A stretch of 64,000 nucleotides of DNA from Nisaea sp. (GCF_034670185.1 NZ_JAXMNY010000003.1:186001-250000); one strand, 5' to 3'. Counted from the stretch's first letter, positions 27,622 through 37,264 are shown. The notes: a model not told the origin generated them from the sequence alone. Made by a program: numbers and translations.

Positions 27622-28950
27622 ATGTCCTCATACGATCTGATCATCAAGAACGGTACCGTCGCCACGCCCGGCGCGATCGAGGCGATGGATATCGGGGTGA
27701 AGGATGGCAAGATTGCCGGGCTTGGCAGTTTCGATGCCGGATCTGCGGCGGAGGTGTTCGACGCTTCGGGCCTGCATGTGCTGCCCGGTGTAATCGACAC
27801 CCAGGTGCACTTCCGGGAGCCGGGTGCGGAGCATAAGGAAGACATCGCGCACGGCACCATGGCGGCGGCCATGGGCGGGGTGACGGCGATTTTCGAGATG
27901 CCGAACACCAACCCGCTGACGCTGACGCCGGAAACCCATGCTGACAAGATCGCCCGCGCGAGTGCTGGCGGCTGGGTCGACTTCGCCTTCTTTGTCGGTG
28001 GCTCGGCGGAGAATGTCGGCAAGCTGCACGAATATGAAAACCTGCCGGGTTGCCCCGGCATCAAGATCTTCATGGGCTCCTCGACCGGCTCCCTGCTGGC
28101 CAAGGATGACGAGACGCTGGCGAAGATCCTCGCCGACGGGCGCCGCCGCTTTGCCGTTCACGCCGAGGACGAATACCGGCTGGAAGAGCGCAAGCATATC
28201 GCCGAGAAAGAAGGCCATCCCCGCGTCCACAATATCTGGCGCGACGAGGAAACCGCCGTCCTTGCGACCAATCGCATTCTGAAGCTCGCCCGCGATGCCG
28301 GGCGGCCTGTGCATATCCTGCATGTGACGACAGCAGAGGAGATGGACATCCTCGCCGCCAACAAGGATATCGCCACCGTCGAGGTGACGCCGAATCATCT
28401 CACCCTGGCCGCGCCGGATTGTTACGAGGAACTGGGGTCGCTCGCCCAGATGAACCCGCCGGTGCGCGAGAAGCATCATCAGGACGCGCTCTGGCGTGCC
28501 ATTGAGCAGGGTGTGGTCGACGTGATCGGCTCCGACCATGCGCCGCACACGCTGGAGGAAAAGGCGAAGCCCTATCCGCAGACGCCGAGCGGCATGACCG
28601 GGGTGCAGACCCTGCTGGTCAACATGCTGAACCATATGAATGAGGGACGGTTGTCCCTGCGCCGCCTGGTCGAGCTGACCTCGGCCGGCCCGCAGCGGGT
28701 CTACAACATCGCTTGCAAGGGCCGGATCGCCAAAGGCTACGATGCCGACTTCGCCATCGTTGATCTGAAGGCGAAGCGCACCATCACGAACGACTGGATC
28801 GCCAGCAAATGCGGCTGGACTCCTTATGACGGTAAGAAAGTCACGGGCTGGGTGATGGCGACGCTGGTGCGCGGTAATATCGTGATGCGTGAGGACGAGC
28901 TTGTCGGTAAGGCAACTGGTGCGCCGGTCAAGTTCGTCGAGACACTGTAA
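27622..28950 (+). CDS. pyrC: Dihydroorotase
   Basis: A 442-residue amidohydrolase that closes carbamoyl-aspartate to dihydroorotate in pyrimidine synthesis. The metal-binding and signature motif is PGVIDTQVHFREPG, and FEMPNTNP follows. A histidine metal ligand lies in HILHVTTAEEMD, and the catalytic aspartate is in IGSDHAPHTLEEKAKPYP. The length and VYNIACKGRIAKGYDADFA fit class I dihydroorotases. An allantoinase or hydantoinase is less likely given the exact FREPG and SDHAPH motifs. The ATG at 27622 begins MSSYDLIIKNG, as the family does; the frame open to 27460 is not used. No other pyr gene is adjacent. Confidence 0.88.
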   Translation: MSSYDLIIKNGTVATPGAIEAMDIGVKDGKIAGLGSFDAGSAAEVFDASGLHVLPGVIDTQVHFREPGAEHKEDIAHGTMAAAMGGVTAIFEMPNTNPLTLTPETHADKIARASAGGWVDFAFFVGGSAENVGKLHEYENLPGCPGIKIFMGSSTGSLLAKDDETLAKILADGRRRFAVHAEDEYRLEERKHIAEKEGHPRVHNIWRDEETAVLATNRILKLARDAGRPVHILHVTTAEEMDILAANKDIATVEVTPNHLTLAAPDCYEELGSLAQMNPPVREKHHQDALWRAIEQGVVDVIGSDHAPHTLEEKAKPYPQTPSGMTGVQTLLVNMLNHMNEGRLSLRRLVELTSAGPQRVYNIACKGRIAKGYDADFAIVDLKAKRTITNDWIASKCGWTPYDGKKVTGWVMATLVRGNIVMREDELVGKATGAPVKFVETL

Positions 28951-29106
28951 GCGTTCGGAAGCGCTTTACCTGACGGGCGGTCTTTCCGGATTGGCACCGC
29001 TTACATCCCGCAGTGCAGCATTGTAGGCTGGGACTCGTCCTCCGATTTCTGCTAGGGAAAACCAAAGCCGTATACGAACGGCGCTGACAATCAGGGAGAA
29101 AGTCTC

Positions 29107-30273
29107 ATGACCGGATGTATCGTCGGCTGGTCCCATATGCCCTTCGGCAAGCATGAGGGCGAAGATGTCGAAAGCATGATCGTCAAGGTCGCGGCGGAAG
29201 CCGTGGCGGATGCGGGTTTCGAGCCGAAGGACGTGGATGCCGTCTATCTCGGCCATTTCAATGGCGGTTTCTCTCCCCAGGACTTCACCGCCAGCCTGGT
29301 GTTCCAGAGCTCCGACGACTTCCGATTCAAGCCGGCTACTCGTGTCGAAAATGCCTGCGCCACCGGCAGTGCCGCTGTGCATCAGGGGCTGCACCTGATT
29401 GCCGCAAAGAAAGCGCGCGTCGTGCTCTGTGTTGGGGTCGAGCAGATGACCAAGTTGCCGGGCAAGCAGATCGGCGAGACGCTGCTGAAGGCGAGCTATC
29501 TGAAGGAAGAGGCCGGTATTGAAGGCGGTTTCGCCGGGGTCTTCGGTCAGATAGCCCAGGCCTATTACCAGCGCCATGGTGACCAGTCCGATGCGCTGGC
29601 CATGATTGCGGCGAAGAACCATGCCAATGGCGTGCACAATCCCTATGCCCAGATGCGCAAGGATCTCGGCTACGAGTTCTGCCGGAACGAGTCCGAGAAG
29701 AACCCGTTTGTCGCTGGTCCGCTGAAGCGTACCGACTGCTCGCTGGTCTCCGACGGCGCGGCGGCGCTGGTGCTGACCGATGTCGAGACCGCGCTCGGCC
29801 GGGACAAGGCCATCGCCTTCCGGGCGGCTGCGCAGGTGAACGACTTCCTACCGCTGTCCAAGCGCGACATCATCCAGTTCGAGGGCTGTGGCGAGGCCTG
29901 GAGACAGGCGCTCGGTGTCGCCGGGGTCGGTCTGGACGATCTCAGCTTTGTCGAGACCCATGACTGCTTCACCATCGCCGAGTTGATCGAGTACGAGGCT
30001 ATGGGGCTGACCGCTCCGGGGCAGGGTGCCCGCGCCGTGAAGGAAGGCTGGACCCACAAGGACGGCAGGCTGCCGGTCAACCCGTCCGGCGGTTTGAAGG
30101 CCAAGGGGCACCCGATTGGGGCCACCGGCGTTTCGATGCACGTCCTGACCTCCATGCAATTGCGCGGCGATGCCGGCGACATGCAGATCAAGGGGGCCAA
30201 GATGGGCGGTATCTTCAACATGGGCGGGGCTGCCGTGGCGAACTACGTCTCGATCCTCGAGCCGCTGCGCTAA
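29107..30273 (+). CDS. Thiolase family protein (acetyl-CoA acetyltransferase / SCP-x type)
   Basis: A 388-residue thiolase. The acyl-accepting cysteine is in RVENACATGSAAVHQGL. The motif FVETHDCFTIAELIEYEAMG, in place of the classic NEAFA, is typical of SCP-x-like thiolases. The C-terminal PSGGLKAKGHPIGATGVSM holds the catalytic His. The second cysteine of biosynthetic thiolases (CxG near the C-terminus) is replaced by MGGIFNMGGAAVANYVSIL. GGGAGAAAG precedes the ATG. It is followed nine bases later by a GNAT gene and then a reductase, so a short acyl-CoA operon is likely. Chain-length preference is unknown. Confidence 0.88.
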   Translation: MTGCIVGWSHMPFGKHEGEDVESMIVKVAAEAVADAGFEPKDVDAVYLGHFNGGFSPQDFTASLVFQSSDDFRFKPATRVENACATGSAAVHQGLHLIAAKKARVVLCVGVEQMTKLPGKQIGETLLKASYLKEEAGIEGGFAGVFGQIAQAYYQRHGDQSDALAMIAAKNHANGVHNPYAQMRKDLGYEFCRNESEKNPFVAGPLKRTDCSLVSDGAAALVLTDVETALGRDKAIAFRAAAQVNDFLPLSKRDIIQFEGCGEAWRQALGVAGVGLDDLSFVETHDCFTIAELIEYEAMGLTAPGQGARAVKEGWTHKDGRLPVNPSGGLKAKGHPIGATGVSMHVLTSMQLRGDAGDMQIKGAKMGGIFNMGGAAVANYVSILEPLR

Positions 30274-30282
30274 AGGCTTGCG

Positions 30283-30816
30283 ATGACGGATAATAGCGGC
30301 GGCCCGTGCCGGCTGGCGCGCCCGGACGAAATCGAGATCGTCCGGGACATCCAGCGGGCGGCGGGGCGCATGTTTCTCGATACGCCCTATCCCGAAGCGG
30401 CCGGTGATCCGGTTGACGATGCGGAGACCCTTGCCGCAGCCCAGGACAATTGGTGGCTCTGGGTCACGGTCGATGCCGATGACCGTCCGGTCGGTGCGGC
30501 GCACCTCACAATTTTGGGTGACGGGCTGCATATCCGTGAACTCGACGTGCATCCGGACCATGCTGGCGCGCGCCGGGGCGCTGCAATCCTGAATGCGGTG
30601 GAGCGCTTCTTCGCCGGCAGGGGCATCGCAGATATCAGCCTTACAACCTTCGTCGATGTACCGTGGAATGCGCCATACTATGAGCGCCTCGGTTTTGGCA
30701 TCGTGGCGCCGGATGAAATGGATGAGCCGCTCCGGCATATATGGCAATCGGAAGCGGTGAATTTTCCAAGCGAAAAACGGGTGGCGATGCGAAAGCCACT
30801 GGGAGCAGGGAGATAA
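30283..30816 (+). CDS. GNAT family N-acetyltransferase
   Basis: A 177-residue GNAT acetyltransferase. It shows the beta-strand pattern VGAAHLTILGDGLHIRELDVHPDHAGARRG, the acetyl-CoA pyrophosphate loop GARRGAAILNAVERFF, and the C-terminal VPWNAPYYERLGFGIV that is almost universal in the family. It probably acetylates a small molecule or protein amine. It is nine bases after the thiolase gene and two bases before the reductase gene, so it belongs to that operon. Confidence 0.87.
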   Translation: MTDNSGGPCRLARPDEIEIVRDIQRAAGRMFLDTPYPEAAGDPVDDAETLAAAQDNWWLWVTVDADDRPVGAAHLTILGDGLHIRELDVHPDHAGARRGAAILNAVERFFAGRGIADISLTTFVDVPWNAPYYERLGFGIVAPDEMDEPLRHIWQSEAVNFPSEKRVAMRKPLGAGR

Positions 30817-30818
30817 AG

Positions 30819-31817
30819 ATGAGCGACACATTCAAGGCCGTGCTGCTGCGCGAGGCGGACAGGAAAGTCTCGGCGGCAATCGAGCAGGTGCCGGTGACGG
30901 ACTTGCCGGACGGCGATGTCACCGTGCGTGTCGCCTACACGACGCTGAACTACAAGGACGGCATGGTACTGAACGGAATCGGCCGTCTGGTGCGGAATTA
31001 TCCGCATATTCCGGGCGTCGATTTCTCCGGCACGGTCGAGACTTCCGAACACCCTGATTTCAAGCCGGGCGACAAGGTCGTGCTGACCGGTTGGCGTGTT
31101 GGTGAGATGCACTGGGGCGGCTATGCCGAACTGGCGCGGGTGAAGGGCGATTGGCTGGTAAAACTGCCGGACGGGATCGGGCTCGACGACGCCATGGCAA
31201 TCGGCACTGCAGGTTTCACTGCGATGCTGGCTGTAGACACGCTGGAACGGCATGGCATGACGAAGGATCAGGGCGAGGTGCTGGTAACCGGGGCGGCCGG
31301 TGGTGTCGGCAGTGTCGCGACAGCGATCCTTTCCAACCTTGGCTATAGCGTCGCCGGATCGACCGGACGTCCGGAGCAGGCGGATTACCTCCGCGATCTT
31401 GGCGTCTCCCAGGTGATCGACCGGGCGGAGCTGGCAGAGGCGCCGTCACGCCCGCTGGCGGCCGAACGGTTTGCCGGATGCATCGACAATGTTGCCGGAG
31501 TCACGCTCTCGAACCTGCTGACCCAGATGAAATACGGCAGCGCCGTTGCGGCAGTTGGCCTTGCCGGTGGGAATGACCTGAACACCACCGTACTGCCCTT
31601 CCTGCTGCGCGGCGTCAGCATCCTCGGCATCGACAGCGTAATGTGCCCGAAAGAGCGCCGACTGCAGGTCTGGCAGCGGATCGCGAAGGAGCTTCCGATG
31701 CGGAAGCTGCATCACATGATCGAGCGCCACAAGATGGAAGACCTGCCGGAACTGGGCAAGGCGATCCTCAAGGGCGCCGTGCGCGGCCGGACAGTGGTCG
31801 AGATCGCGGGCGGCTAA
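30819..31817 (+). CDS. AcuI/YhdH-type acryloyl-CoA reductase-like oxidoreductase
   Basis: A 332-residue zinc-free medium-chain dehydrogenase/reductase. The Rossmann motif is VTGAAGGVGSVATAILSNLGY, and TTLNYKDGMVLNGIGRL and PGVDFSGTVE are hallmarks of the YhdH/AcuI group, which reduce acryloyl-CoA to propionyl-CoA with NADPH. The start at 30819 is preceded by AGGGAG; the frame is open from 30741 but overlaps the GNAT gene. It is last in the thiolase-GNAT-reductase run. AcuI relatives act in dimethylsulfoniopropionate and 3-hydroxypropionate use, but no other gene of those pathways is in the window. Confidence 0.87.
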   Translation: MSDTFKAVLLREADRKVSAAIEQVPVTDLPDGDVTVRVAYTTLNYKDGMVLNGIGRLVRNYPHIPGVDFSGTVETSEHPDFKPGDKVVLTGWRVGEMHWGGYAELARVKGDWLVKLPDGIGLDDAMAIGTAGFTAMLAVDTLERHGMTKDQGEVLVTGAAGGVGSVATAILSNLGYSVAGSTGRPEQADYLRDLGVSQVIDRAELAEAPSRPLAAERFAGCIDNVAGVTLSNLLTQMKYGSAVAAVGLAGGNDLNTTVLPFLLRGVSILGIDSVMCPKERRLQVWQRIAKELPMRKLHHMIERHKMEDLPELGKAILKGAVRGRTVVEIAGG

Positions 31818-31823
31818 TCCGGC

Positions 31824-32651
31824 TCACGGCTCGAACTTGTGATAGGCGTGCTCGACGGTTGGGTCCCACCGGGAAAGGGCCGGGCGGTCCTCCGTGATGT
31901 CGCCCGCGCCCCAGAGGATGCGCCGGCGATCTTCTTCTTCGCTGACTTCATCATCCGGGCAGACGATATAGAATGACCCGGCCTCGATCCCTTGCAGCAT
32001 GCGCTCTACCACCTGGTCTGGTAGCCAGGCGCCGGGCCGATGCTCGTTCTTGCCCGTCGTCGTCCAGCCAGGTACCAGCAGGTGCGCCGTCACGTTTTCC
32101 ACGCCGATGCTGCGTAGCTCATGGGCTAGGCTTTCCGTGTAGGATTTCACCGCCGCCTTGCTGAGATTGTAAACCGGGTGGCCGGGCGGGTTGGTGATGC
32201 CCTGCTTGGAGCCAGTATTGACGATTACGGCCGGCGTACCCCGTGCCCGCATGCCCGGCAGGAAGGCGCGCGTGCCGTAGATCACCCCCCAGAGATTGAC
32301 CTCGACCAGCTGGCGCCAGTCCTCGATATCGGCGTCGAACCCGCGCCCGGCGCGCGAGGCGGCATTGTTCAGCAGGATATCCGCGCCTCCGAATTTCTCC
32401 CGCACGGTTTCTTCCAGTTTCCGCATCTGGTCCGGCGATGAGACGTCGGTCGGGATGGCTATGATATTCGCGGCATCGTCCGCCTTCGCGATGACCTCCG
32501 CTGCCGCGGTAACCAGATCGTCTGATGGCAGATCGGCCAGACACACCTTCAGACCCATCTCCGCGAATCTCAGTGCGGCGGCACGGCCGATGCCAAGAGC
32601 CGCGCCGGTAACGACGGCGACATTTCCTTTGGTAAATGCTGGATGTGTCAT
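31824..32651 (-). CDS. Short-chain dehydrogenase/reductase
   Basis: A 275-residue classical SDR. The cofactor motif is VVTGAALGIGRAAALRF, followed by LLNNAASRAG (NNAG-like) and the catalytic Ser and Tyr-x3-Lys in NTGSKQG and PVYNLSKAAVKSY. An extra 45-residue C-terminal tail ends VEHAYHKFEP. The basic residue needed for NADPH is not obvious; aspartate-like CLADLPSD at strand 2 suggests NAD+. GGGAGGGC precedes the ATG. It is convergent with the AcuI-like gene (six bases) and divergent from the acyl-CoA ligase. The substrate is unknown. Confidence 0.87.
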   Translation of the reverse strand: MTHPAFTKGNVAVVTGAALGIGRAAALRFAEMGLKVCLADLPSDDLVTAAAEVIAKADDAANIIAIPTDVSSPDQMRKLEETVREKFGGADILLNNAASRAGRGFDADIEDWRQLVEVNLWGVIYGTRAFLPGMRARGTPAVIVNTGSKQGITNPPGHPVYNLSKAAVKSYTESLAHELRSIGVENVTAHLLVPGWTTTGKNEHRPGAWLPDQVVERMLQGIEAGSFYIVCPDDEVSEEEDRRRILWGAGDITEDRPALSRWDPTVEHAYHKFEP

Positions 32652-32808
32652 GAAGCCCTCCCAGTCTGCTCGACTGGTGGACTATCGCGCGCCTTTGCGT
32701 CTCTAGCAACGCCGGGGCATCTGTTCAAAGCCCGCCCGGCCTTGCTAGAGTCCTCCTGGATCGCGACACAGCCAGCCGGAGAGCGGGCGCGCGCGAGGGA
32801 GGAAATAC

Positions 32809-34446
32809 ATGCTGCCAGGCAATATGATGGACCGTCCCCTGACGGTTCCGAGCATCCTTGATTTTGCCGCCGAAATTCACGGCGATGCCCAGGTGATCTC
32901 CGCCCGGGTCGAGGGGGATGTGCACCGCTACAGTTATGCCGATGCGCACAAGCGCGTCTCCCGGCTGGCCTACGCGCTCCGCACGCTGGGTATCGGGGAC
33001 GGTGACCGGGTGGCGACGCTGGCCTGGAACGGCTACCGGCATTTCGAACTCTATTACGCGATCTCCGGTATTGGCGCGGTTTGCCACACCATCAACCCGC
33101 GCCTCTTCGAAGACCAGATCCTCTACATCATCGGACATGCCGAAGATCGGATTCTGTTTCTGGAAACGAGTTTTCTGCCGCTGGTGGAAAAGCTGGCAGA
33201 CCGGTTGCCGTCGGACCTGCGCTATGTGGTGATGTGCGCGGCTGAAGATTTACCGGAAACCAGTCTGAACGTTCTGGCATACGAGGATCTGCTGGCAGGG
33301 CAGCCGGACACCATCATCTGGCCCGATCTGGATGAACGTCAGGCGTCCGGGCTCTGCTACACCTCGGGGACAACTGGCAATCCAAAGGGCGTGCTCTATT
33401 CCCATCGCTCGACGTTGATCCACACCATGGGATTGCTGGCGGTCGGGCAAAGCATCGGTCTCAGCCCCGAACGCTCGCTTCTGCCGGTGGTGCCACTATT
33501 TCACGTCAACGCCTGGGGCCTGCCCTTCGCCGCGCCGCTTGTCGGCACCGATTTCGTGCTGCCGGGGCCGCGCCTCGACGGGCCGGGGCTTTTCGCTTTC
33601 ATGGATCAGGAAAAGGTCAATACCAGTTGGGGGGTGCCGACGGTCTGGTTCGGTCTGCTCGCCGAGATGCGCAAGCAGGGCCGCAAGCCGGACGGGTTCG
33701 ATTGTGTGCTGATCGGCGGCTCCGCCGCGCCGAAACCGATGATCGAGGAATTCGAGCGCGATTTCGGTGTCACCGTCGTGCATGGCTGGGGGATGAGCGA
33801 GATGAGCCCAGTTGGATCGGTCGGTGTCTTTTATGCCCGGCAGCGAGCTCTGCCGGAAGAAGAGCGTATGCATCTGAAGACGGCGCAGGGCCGCCGCATG
33901 TTCGGAGTCGAGTTCAAGATCGTCGACGGGGAGGGCACGCGCCTGCCTCATGACGGCGTTGCTTTCGGCGAGCTGCATGTGCGTGGGGCCGCCATCATGA
34001 GCGCCTATTTCAATGACGACGAAGCGACGGACGGGGCGTTCGACGAAGAGGGCTGGCTGAAGACCGGAGATGTGGCCCGGATCGATCTGGACGGCTTCCT
34101 GTTCCTCGTGGACCGGACCAAGGATGTCATCAAGTCGGGTGGGGAATGGATCAGCTCTATTGATCTGGAGAGCGCGGCACTGGCGCATCCGGATGTGGCG
34201 GAATGCGCGGTGATCGCGGTACCGCACCCGAAATGGGTAGAGCGGCCGTTGCTTATTACGGTGCTGCAGGACGGAGCGCGGCTGACCGCCGGGGAGATGC
34301 AGGAATTCCTCGGCGACAGGGTCGCGAAATGGTGGCTGCCGGATGACGTTGTGTTCGTCGACGAACTTCCCCACACGGCAACCGGCAAGCTGTCCAAGAT
34401 GTCCTTGCGGGAGCAGTTCAGGGACTACCGGCTGCCCGGAGTGTGA
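32809..34446 (+). CDS. Long-chain acyl-CoA synthetase-like ligase
   Basis: A 545-residue ANL-superfamily adenylating enzyme that activates fatty or aryl acids to CoA thioesters. The P-loop is CYTSGTTGNPKGVLYSHRS. VHGWGMSEMSPVG is the A5 motif, GWLKTGDVARID the A7 motif, DRTKDVIKSGGEWIS the A8 hinge, and the catalytic lysine lies in HTATGKLSKMSLREQF. LVGTDFVLPGPRLD near the middle is typical of the medium/long-chain group. GGGAGGAAATAC precedes the ATG. It stands alone between divergent SDR and convergent antiporter genes. Confidence 0.9.
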   Translation: MLPGNMMDRPLTVPSILDFAAEIHGDAQVISARVEGDVHRYSYADAHKRVSRLAYALRTLGIGDGDRVATLAWNGYRHFELYYAISGIGAVCHTINPRLFEDQILYIIGHAEDRILFLETSFLPLVEKLADRLPSDLRYVVMCAAEDLPETSLNVLAYEDLLAGQPDTIIWPDLDERQASGLCYTSGTTGNPKGVLYSHRSTLIHTMGLLAVGQSIGLSPERSLLPVVPLFHVNAWGLPFAAPLVGTDFVLPGPRLDGPGLFAFMDQEKVNTSWGVPTVWFGLLAEMRKQGRKPDGFDCVLIGGSAAPKPMIEEFERDFGVTVVHGWGMSEMSPVGSVGVFYARQRALPEEERMHLKTAQGRRMFGVEFKIVDGEGTRLPHDGVAFGELHVRGAAIMSAYFNDDEATDGAFDEEGWLKTGDVARIDLDGFLFLVDRTKDVIKSGGEWISSIDLESAALAHPDVAECAVIAVPHPKWVERPLLITVLQDGARLTAGEMQEFLGDRVAKWWLPDDVVFVDELPHTATGKLSKMSLREQFRDYRLPGV

Positions 34447-34480
34447 CGGCGCGGTCTTGGGTTGATGGGCAGGCCTATAC

Positions 34481-36091
34481 TCATTGCCTATGGCTTTCCA
34501 ACAGTCCGTGCATGCGTGTGGCGGCGGCGCTGCCGGCCTCGTCATAGATGTTGAAAACCTCGTCGATCCCATTTTCCAGGAGTTCCTGTTCCTGGTCCGG
34601 GAAAAGCGATGTGGAGACGATCGGACCTTCATAACCGCGCTCACGCATCTGCCTTGCGGCATCGATATTGGATTGATGCTTCGACATCGAGAGCAGGATC
34701 ATTTCAATGCCGAAATGGGGTCTCACGATACGAGACCAGAATTCGGGATTTGTGGCGTCGCCAAGTACAACGTTGCGCCCCTCATCACGGTTTCGTTCAA
34801 CCTGCGCTTCATCCAAATCGATCCCGATGATTTTGTCTTCCGCATGGGTGCGCATTTCATCATATGCGGCCCGTCCGACACGCCCCATTCCAAAGATCAG
34901 AATGCGGTGCCCGCCAAGATCGATATCTTCATCGCCAATCAAGCGTTTTCGAGTTTGCCATCTGGCCAAGATATTGCTGAAGCGGCTGTAAATCTCTAGC
35001 GCGTAAACATTCATGGCAGAGGAGAGAATCAAGGAAATGGACAATGCCAGAGCGATCACCGTCAACCAGTCGGACTCAAGCCACTCCGCGCCAATCGCGA
35101 TGACGATAACGATCAGACCGAATTCTGAGTAATTGCTCAGGACCAGACCGCCAAACGTCGAGCCCCTGGCGCGCATCCGGAATACCGTCAACAGCCAGAT
35201 GAAAAGGAGCGTTTTTATCGGAATGAGAACCATTAAAACCATTGCGGTTGCTGTGGTTTCCCATGTTGGCAGACCGGTAAGCCCGATGGTCAGGAAGAAA
35301 CACACCAAAAACACATCTTTGAAGTTCATCAGTATATTGGCGAGGTGTTTGGCCTTGGTGTGACTAGCCAATAGCGCTCCCAGCGCGAGTGCGCCAAGAT
35401 CGCCCTTCATGCCCACCAACTCGAACAATGCTGCGCCGCCGAGCGCCATGCTGAACCCGAAAACGGCTAGCAGTTCGCCATAACCGCTCCGCTCCATCAG
35501 GTACCCCAGCACATGACGCGCGGGAATAAGGGCGAGAAGGGATACCGCCCAGATTGAAGGCAGTTTTCCTGCGGAAAAGGCTAAGAAAACCACGGCGGCA
35601 ATATCCTGCATGACCAGGATGCCGATCGCGGCTTGACCATAGCGCGACATCAGTGAGCCACGATCTTCCAGAGTCTTGACGGCGAAGACTGTGCTCGAAA
35701 AAGACAGGGCGAACGCGATGATCAGCGCGGTCTGATAGTCCATACCCTCGAAAAGAAGAAAACCGGCCCAGCCGAGGGAAGCGATAAAGGCGGCGGCGAG
35801 AATAACCGTAGCGCCCATGTGGAGGCTCGTGGTCGCCCAGATCTCCGGGCGCAGCAACGTGCTTAACCTCAACTTCAAGCCAATGGTGAACAGCAGCAGT
35901 GTGATGCCCATATCGGCTATGGAGACAAGGAACTGATCGCTCTCAGCGCCAAAGAGATGCAGAACGAAACCGGCGACCAGGAAGCCGATCATTGGTGGCA
36001 GGTTGATTTGGCGAAACAGCAATCCGGACAGAAATGCTATGGCGATCCATGCAGGGTCTCTGTAATCGATTGCAATATTATAAGAGTCCAA
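34481..36091 (-). CDS. KefB-type monovalent cation:proton antiporter with TrkA-N domain
   Basis: A 536-residue CPA2 antiporter, predicted to exchange K+ or Na+ for H+ across the inner membrane. About twelve hydrophobic segments fill residues 12-365. The last 150 residues carry a TrkA-N/RCK domain with the NAD-binding ILIFGMGRVGRAAYDEM and IGIDLDEAQVERNRDEG. The start must be a TTG at 36091, because the first internal methionine lies inside the second membrane segment. No KefF/KefG-type ancillary gene is adjacent. It is convergent with the acyl-CoA ligase gene, 34 bases away. Confidence 0.85.
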   Translation of the reverse strand: MDSYNIAIDYRDPAWIAIAFLSGLLFRQINLPPMIGFLVAGFVLHLFGAESDQFLVSIADMGITLLLFTIGLKLRLSTLLRPEIWATTSLHMGATVILAAAFIASLGWAGFLLFEGMDYQTALIIAFALSFSSTVFAVKTLEDRGSLMSRYGQAAIGILVMQDIAAVVFLAFSAGKLPSIWAVSLLALIPARHVLGYLMERSGYGELLAVFGFSMALGGAALFELVGMKGDLGALALGALLASHTKAKHLANILMNFKDVFLVCFFLTIGLTGLPTWETTATAMVLMVLIPIKTLLFIWLLTVFRMRARGSTFGGLVLSNYSEFGLIVIVIAIGAEWLESDWLTVIALALSISLILSSAMNVYALEIYSRFSNILARWQTRKRLIGDEDIDLGGHRILIFGMGRVGRAAYDEMRTHAEDKIIGIDLDEAQVERNRDEGRNVVLGDATNPEFWSRIVRPHFGIEMILLSMSKHQSNIDAARQMRERGYEGPIVSTSLFPDQEQELLENGIDEVFNIYDEAGSAAATRMHGLLESHRQ

Positions 36092-36284
36092 CGGTCTGGG
36101 CTCACCTACGAGACAACGGATAAGTGTTGAACAGTCAGTCGCGCAAACGACGGATTTCCACGTTATTCCAGAGGAGTGTAAGAGATTGCGAGCCTGACGC
36201 CCCGCTAAATCTCACAAAGACATTTTGAATGGTCTCACTGGGCGACGCGTGCTCCCAACCTGACAGGTGGGAGGTGCCATCCTT

Positions 36285-36312
36285 ATCGCGGTGCCAGCCA
36301 AGGCACCGCGAT
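36285..36312. terminator. Perfect 11-bp stem-loop downstream of the dienelactone hydrolase gene
   Basis: ATCGCGGTGCC at 36285-36295 pairs with GGCACCGCGAT at 36302-36312 around a six-base loop (AGCCAA). It starts 20 bases past the hydrolase stop on the minus strand. No T run follows in either direction, so it may act as a Rho-assisted terminator, an mRNA-stabilising hairpin or a protein site. The rest of the 240-base gap up to the antiporter start shows nothing else. Confidence 0.5.
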
Positions 36313-36331
36313 TATGGCGAGCTGGCTCGGC

Positions 36332-37000
36332 TTATCCGATATGCGTGCCGAATAGTTCCAGCGTGCGTTCCTTGGCGACCTTCGCGCTGGTGGCATCGAA
36401 GCTGCCGCGATGGTCGCAATTGAAGCCGTGGCCGGCCGGATACATGTTGACCGTCAGTTCCGGATGCGCGGCTTTAACTTTCTCGACATCCTCCTTCGGG
36501 ATGGCGTGGTCCTGCTCACCAAAATGGAAGATCACCGGGCATTTCGGCTTCTCTTCAGCGACCGTGCCGATGCCGCCGCCATAATAACTGGCGCCGGCGG
36601 CGAAGCCGTCGATCCGGGTTGCAGCCAGCCAGGCAAGGAAACCGCCCCAGCAATAACCGACCACGCCGACTTTTCCGGCCGCGGCCACGGTGTCCCGTGC
36701 GGCGGCGATATCCAGCAGTGCCGGATCCGTCTCGCTGCGGCCCTTGTAATCACGGCCTTTTTCGATGTCGTCGGCTTCGTAGCCGAGCTCGATCTTCGGC
36801 TCGATCCGGTCGAACAGGGCCGGTGCGATCGCCAGATATCCCTCGGCCGCGTAGTCGTCCACCACGCTCTGGATATGCGCGTTGATGCCGAAAATCTCCT
36901 GAACGACAACCAAGCCGCCGCGGGGCTTGCCGCTCGGCTGTGCCAGATATGCGTCGAACTTGTGTCCGTCCGCAGCCGTCAATTGCATGAACTCGCCCAT
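36332..37000 (-). CDS. Dienelactone hydrolase family protein
   Basis: A 222-residue alpha/beta hydrolase of the dienelactone hydrolase type (carboxymethylenebutenolidase). The nucleophile elbow has cysteine in place of serine, VVGYCWGGFLAW. The catalytic histidine is in YPAGHGFNCD, and the acidic member precedes it in FHFGEQDHAI. VVVQEIFGINAHIQ is the usual oxyanion/Glu region. GGAGGGACTG precedes the ATG. No catechol pathway genes are near, so the substrate need not be a dienelactone. Confidence 0.9.
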   Translation of the reverse strand: MGEFMQLTAADGHKFDAYLAQPSGKPRGGLVVVQEIFGINAHIQSVVDDYAAEGYLAIAPALFDRIEPKIELGYEADDIEKGRDYKGRSETDPALLDIAAARDTVAAAGKVGVVGYCWGGFLAWLAATRIDGFAAGASYYGGGIGTVAEEKPKCPVIFHFGEQDHAIPKEDVEKVKAAHPELTVNMYPAGHGFNCDHRGSFDATSAKVAKERTLELFGTHIG

Positions 37001-37264
37001 CAGTCCCTCCGGTGGCTTTGCTCCGTGCGGCGAACTCTAGAGCCAGCGCTTGCAGATGGCAAAGCGGTTTCCGCGTGACGGGCTCGGTGTGATGCGCTAG
37101 TCAAAAGGCATGAACGCGCTTCTGAACAAGGCGGCGACCCTCGTGGTGTGCCGAGTTATTACCGACCCGGTCTGACCAGCAGGCCGGGTCATTGTAAACC
37201 CTTGTTCCAAAACCCGCGGGTCAACCCGCAGCCGGGCTTCAAGCCCCGGAAACGGTAAAGCGCC
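37001..37264. promoter_or_regulatory. Divergent intergenic region with several consecutive stem-loops
   Basis: This 264-base gap separates the divergent hydrolase and P-loop genes. Its right half is GC-rich and folds repeatedly: GACCCGG/CCGGGTC at 37164-37170 and 37184-37190; GCGG/CCGC around GTCAAC near 37217-37230; and CCGGGC/GCCCCGG around TTCAA near 37232-37249. The last lies only 15 bases before the ATG at 37265, so these hairpins would be in the 5' leader of that gene or form a separate small RNA. I see no open frame or tRNA here. Confidence 0.35.
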
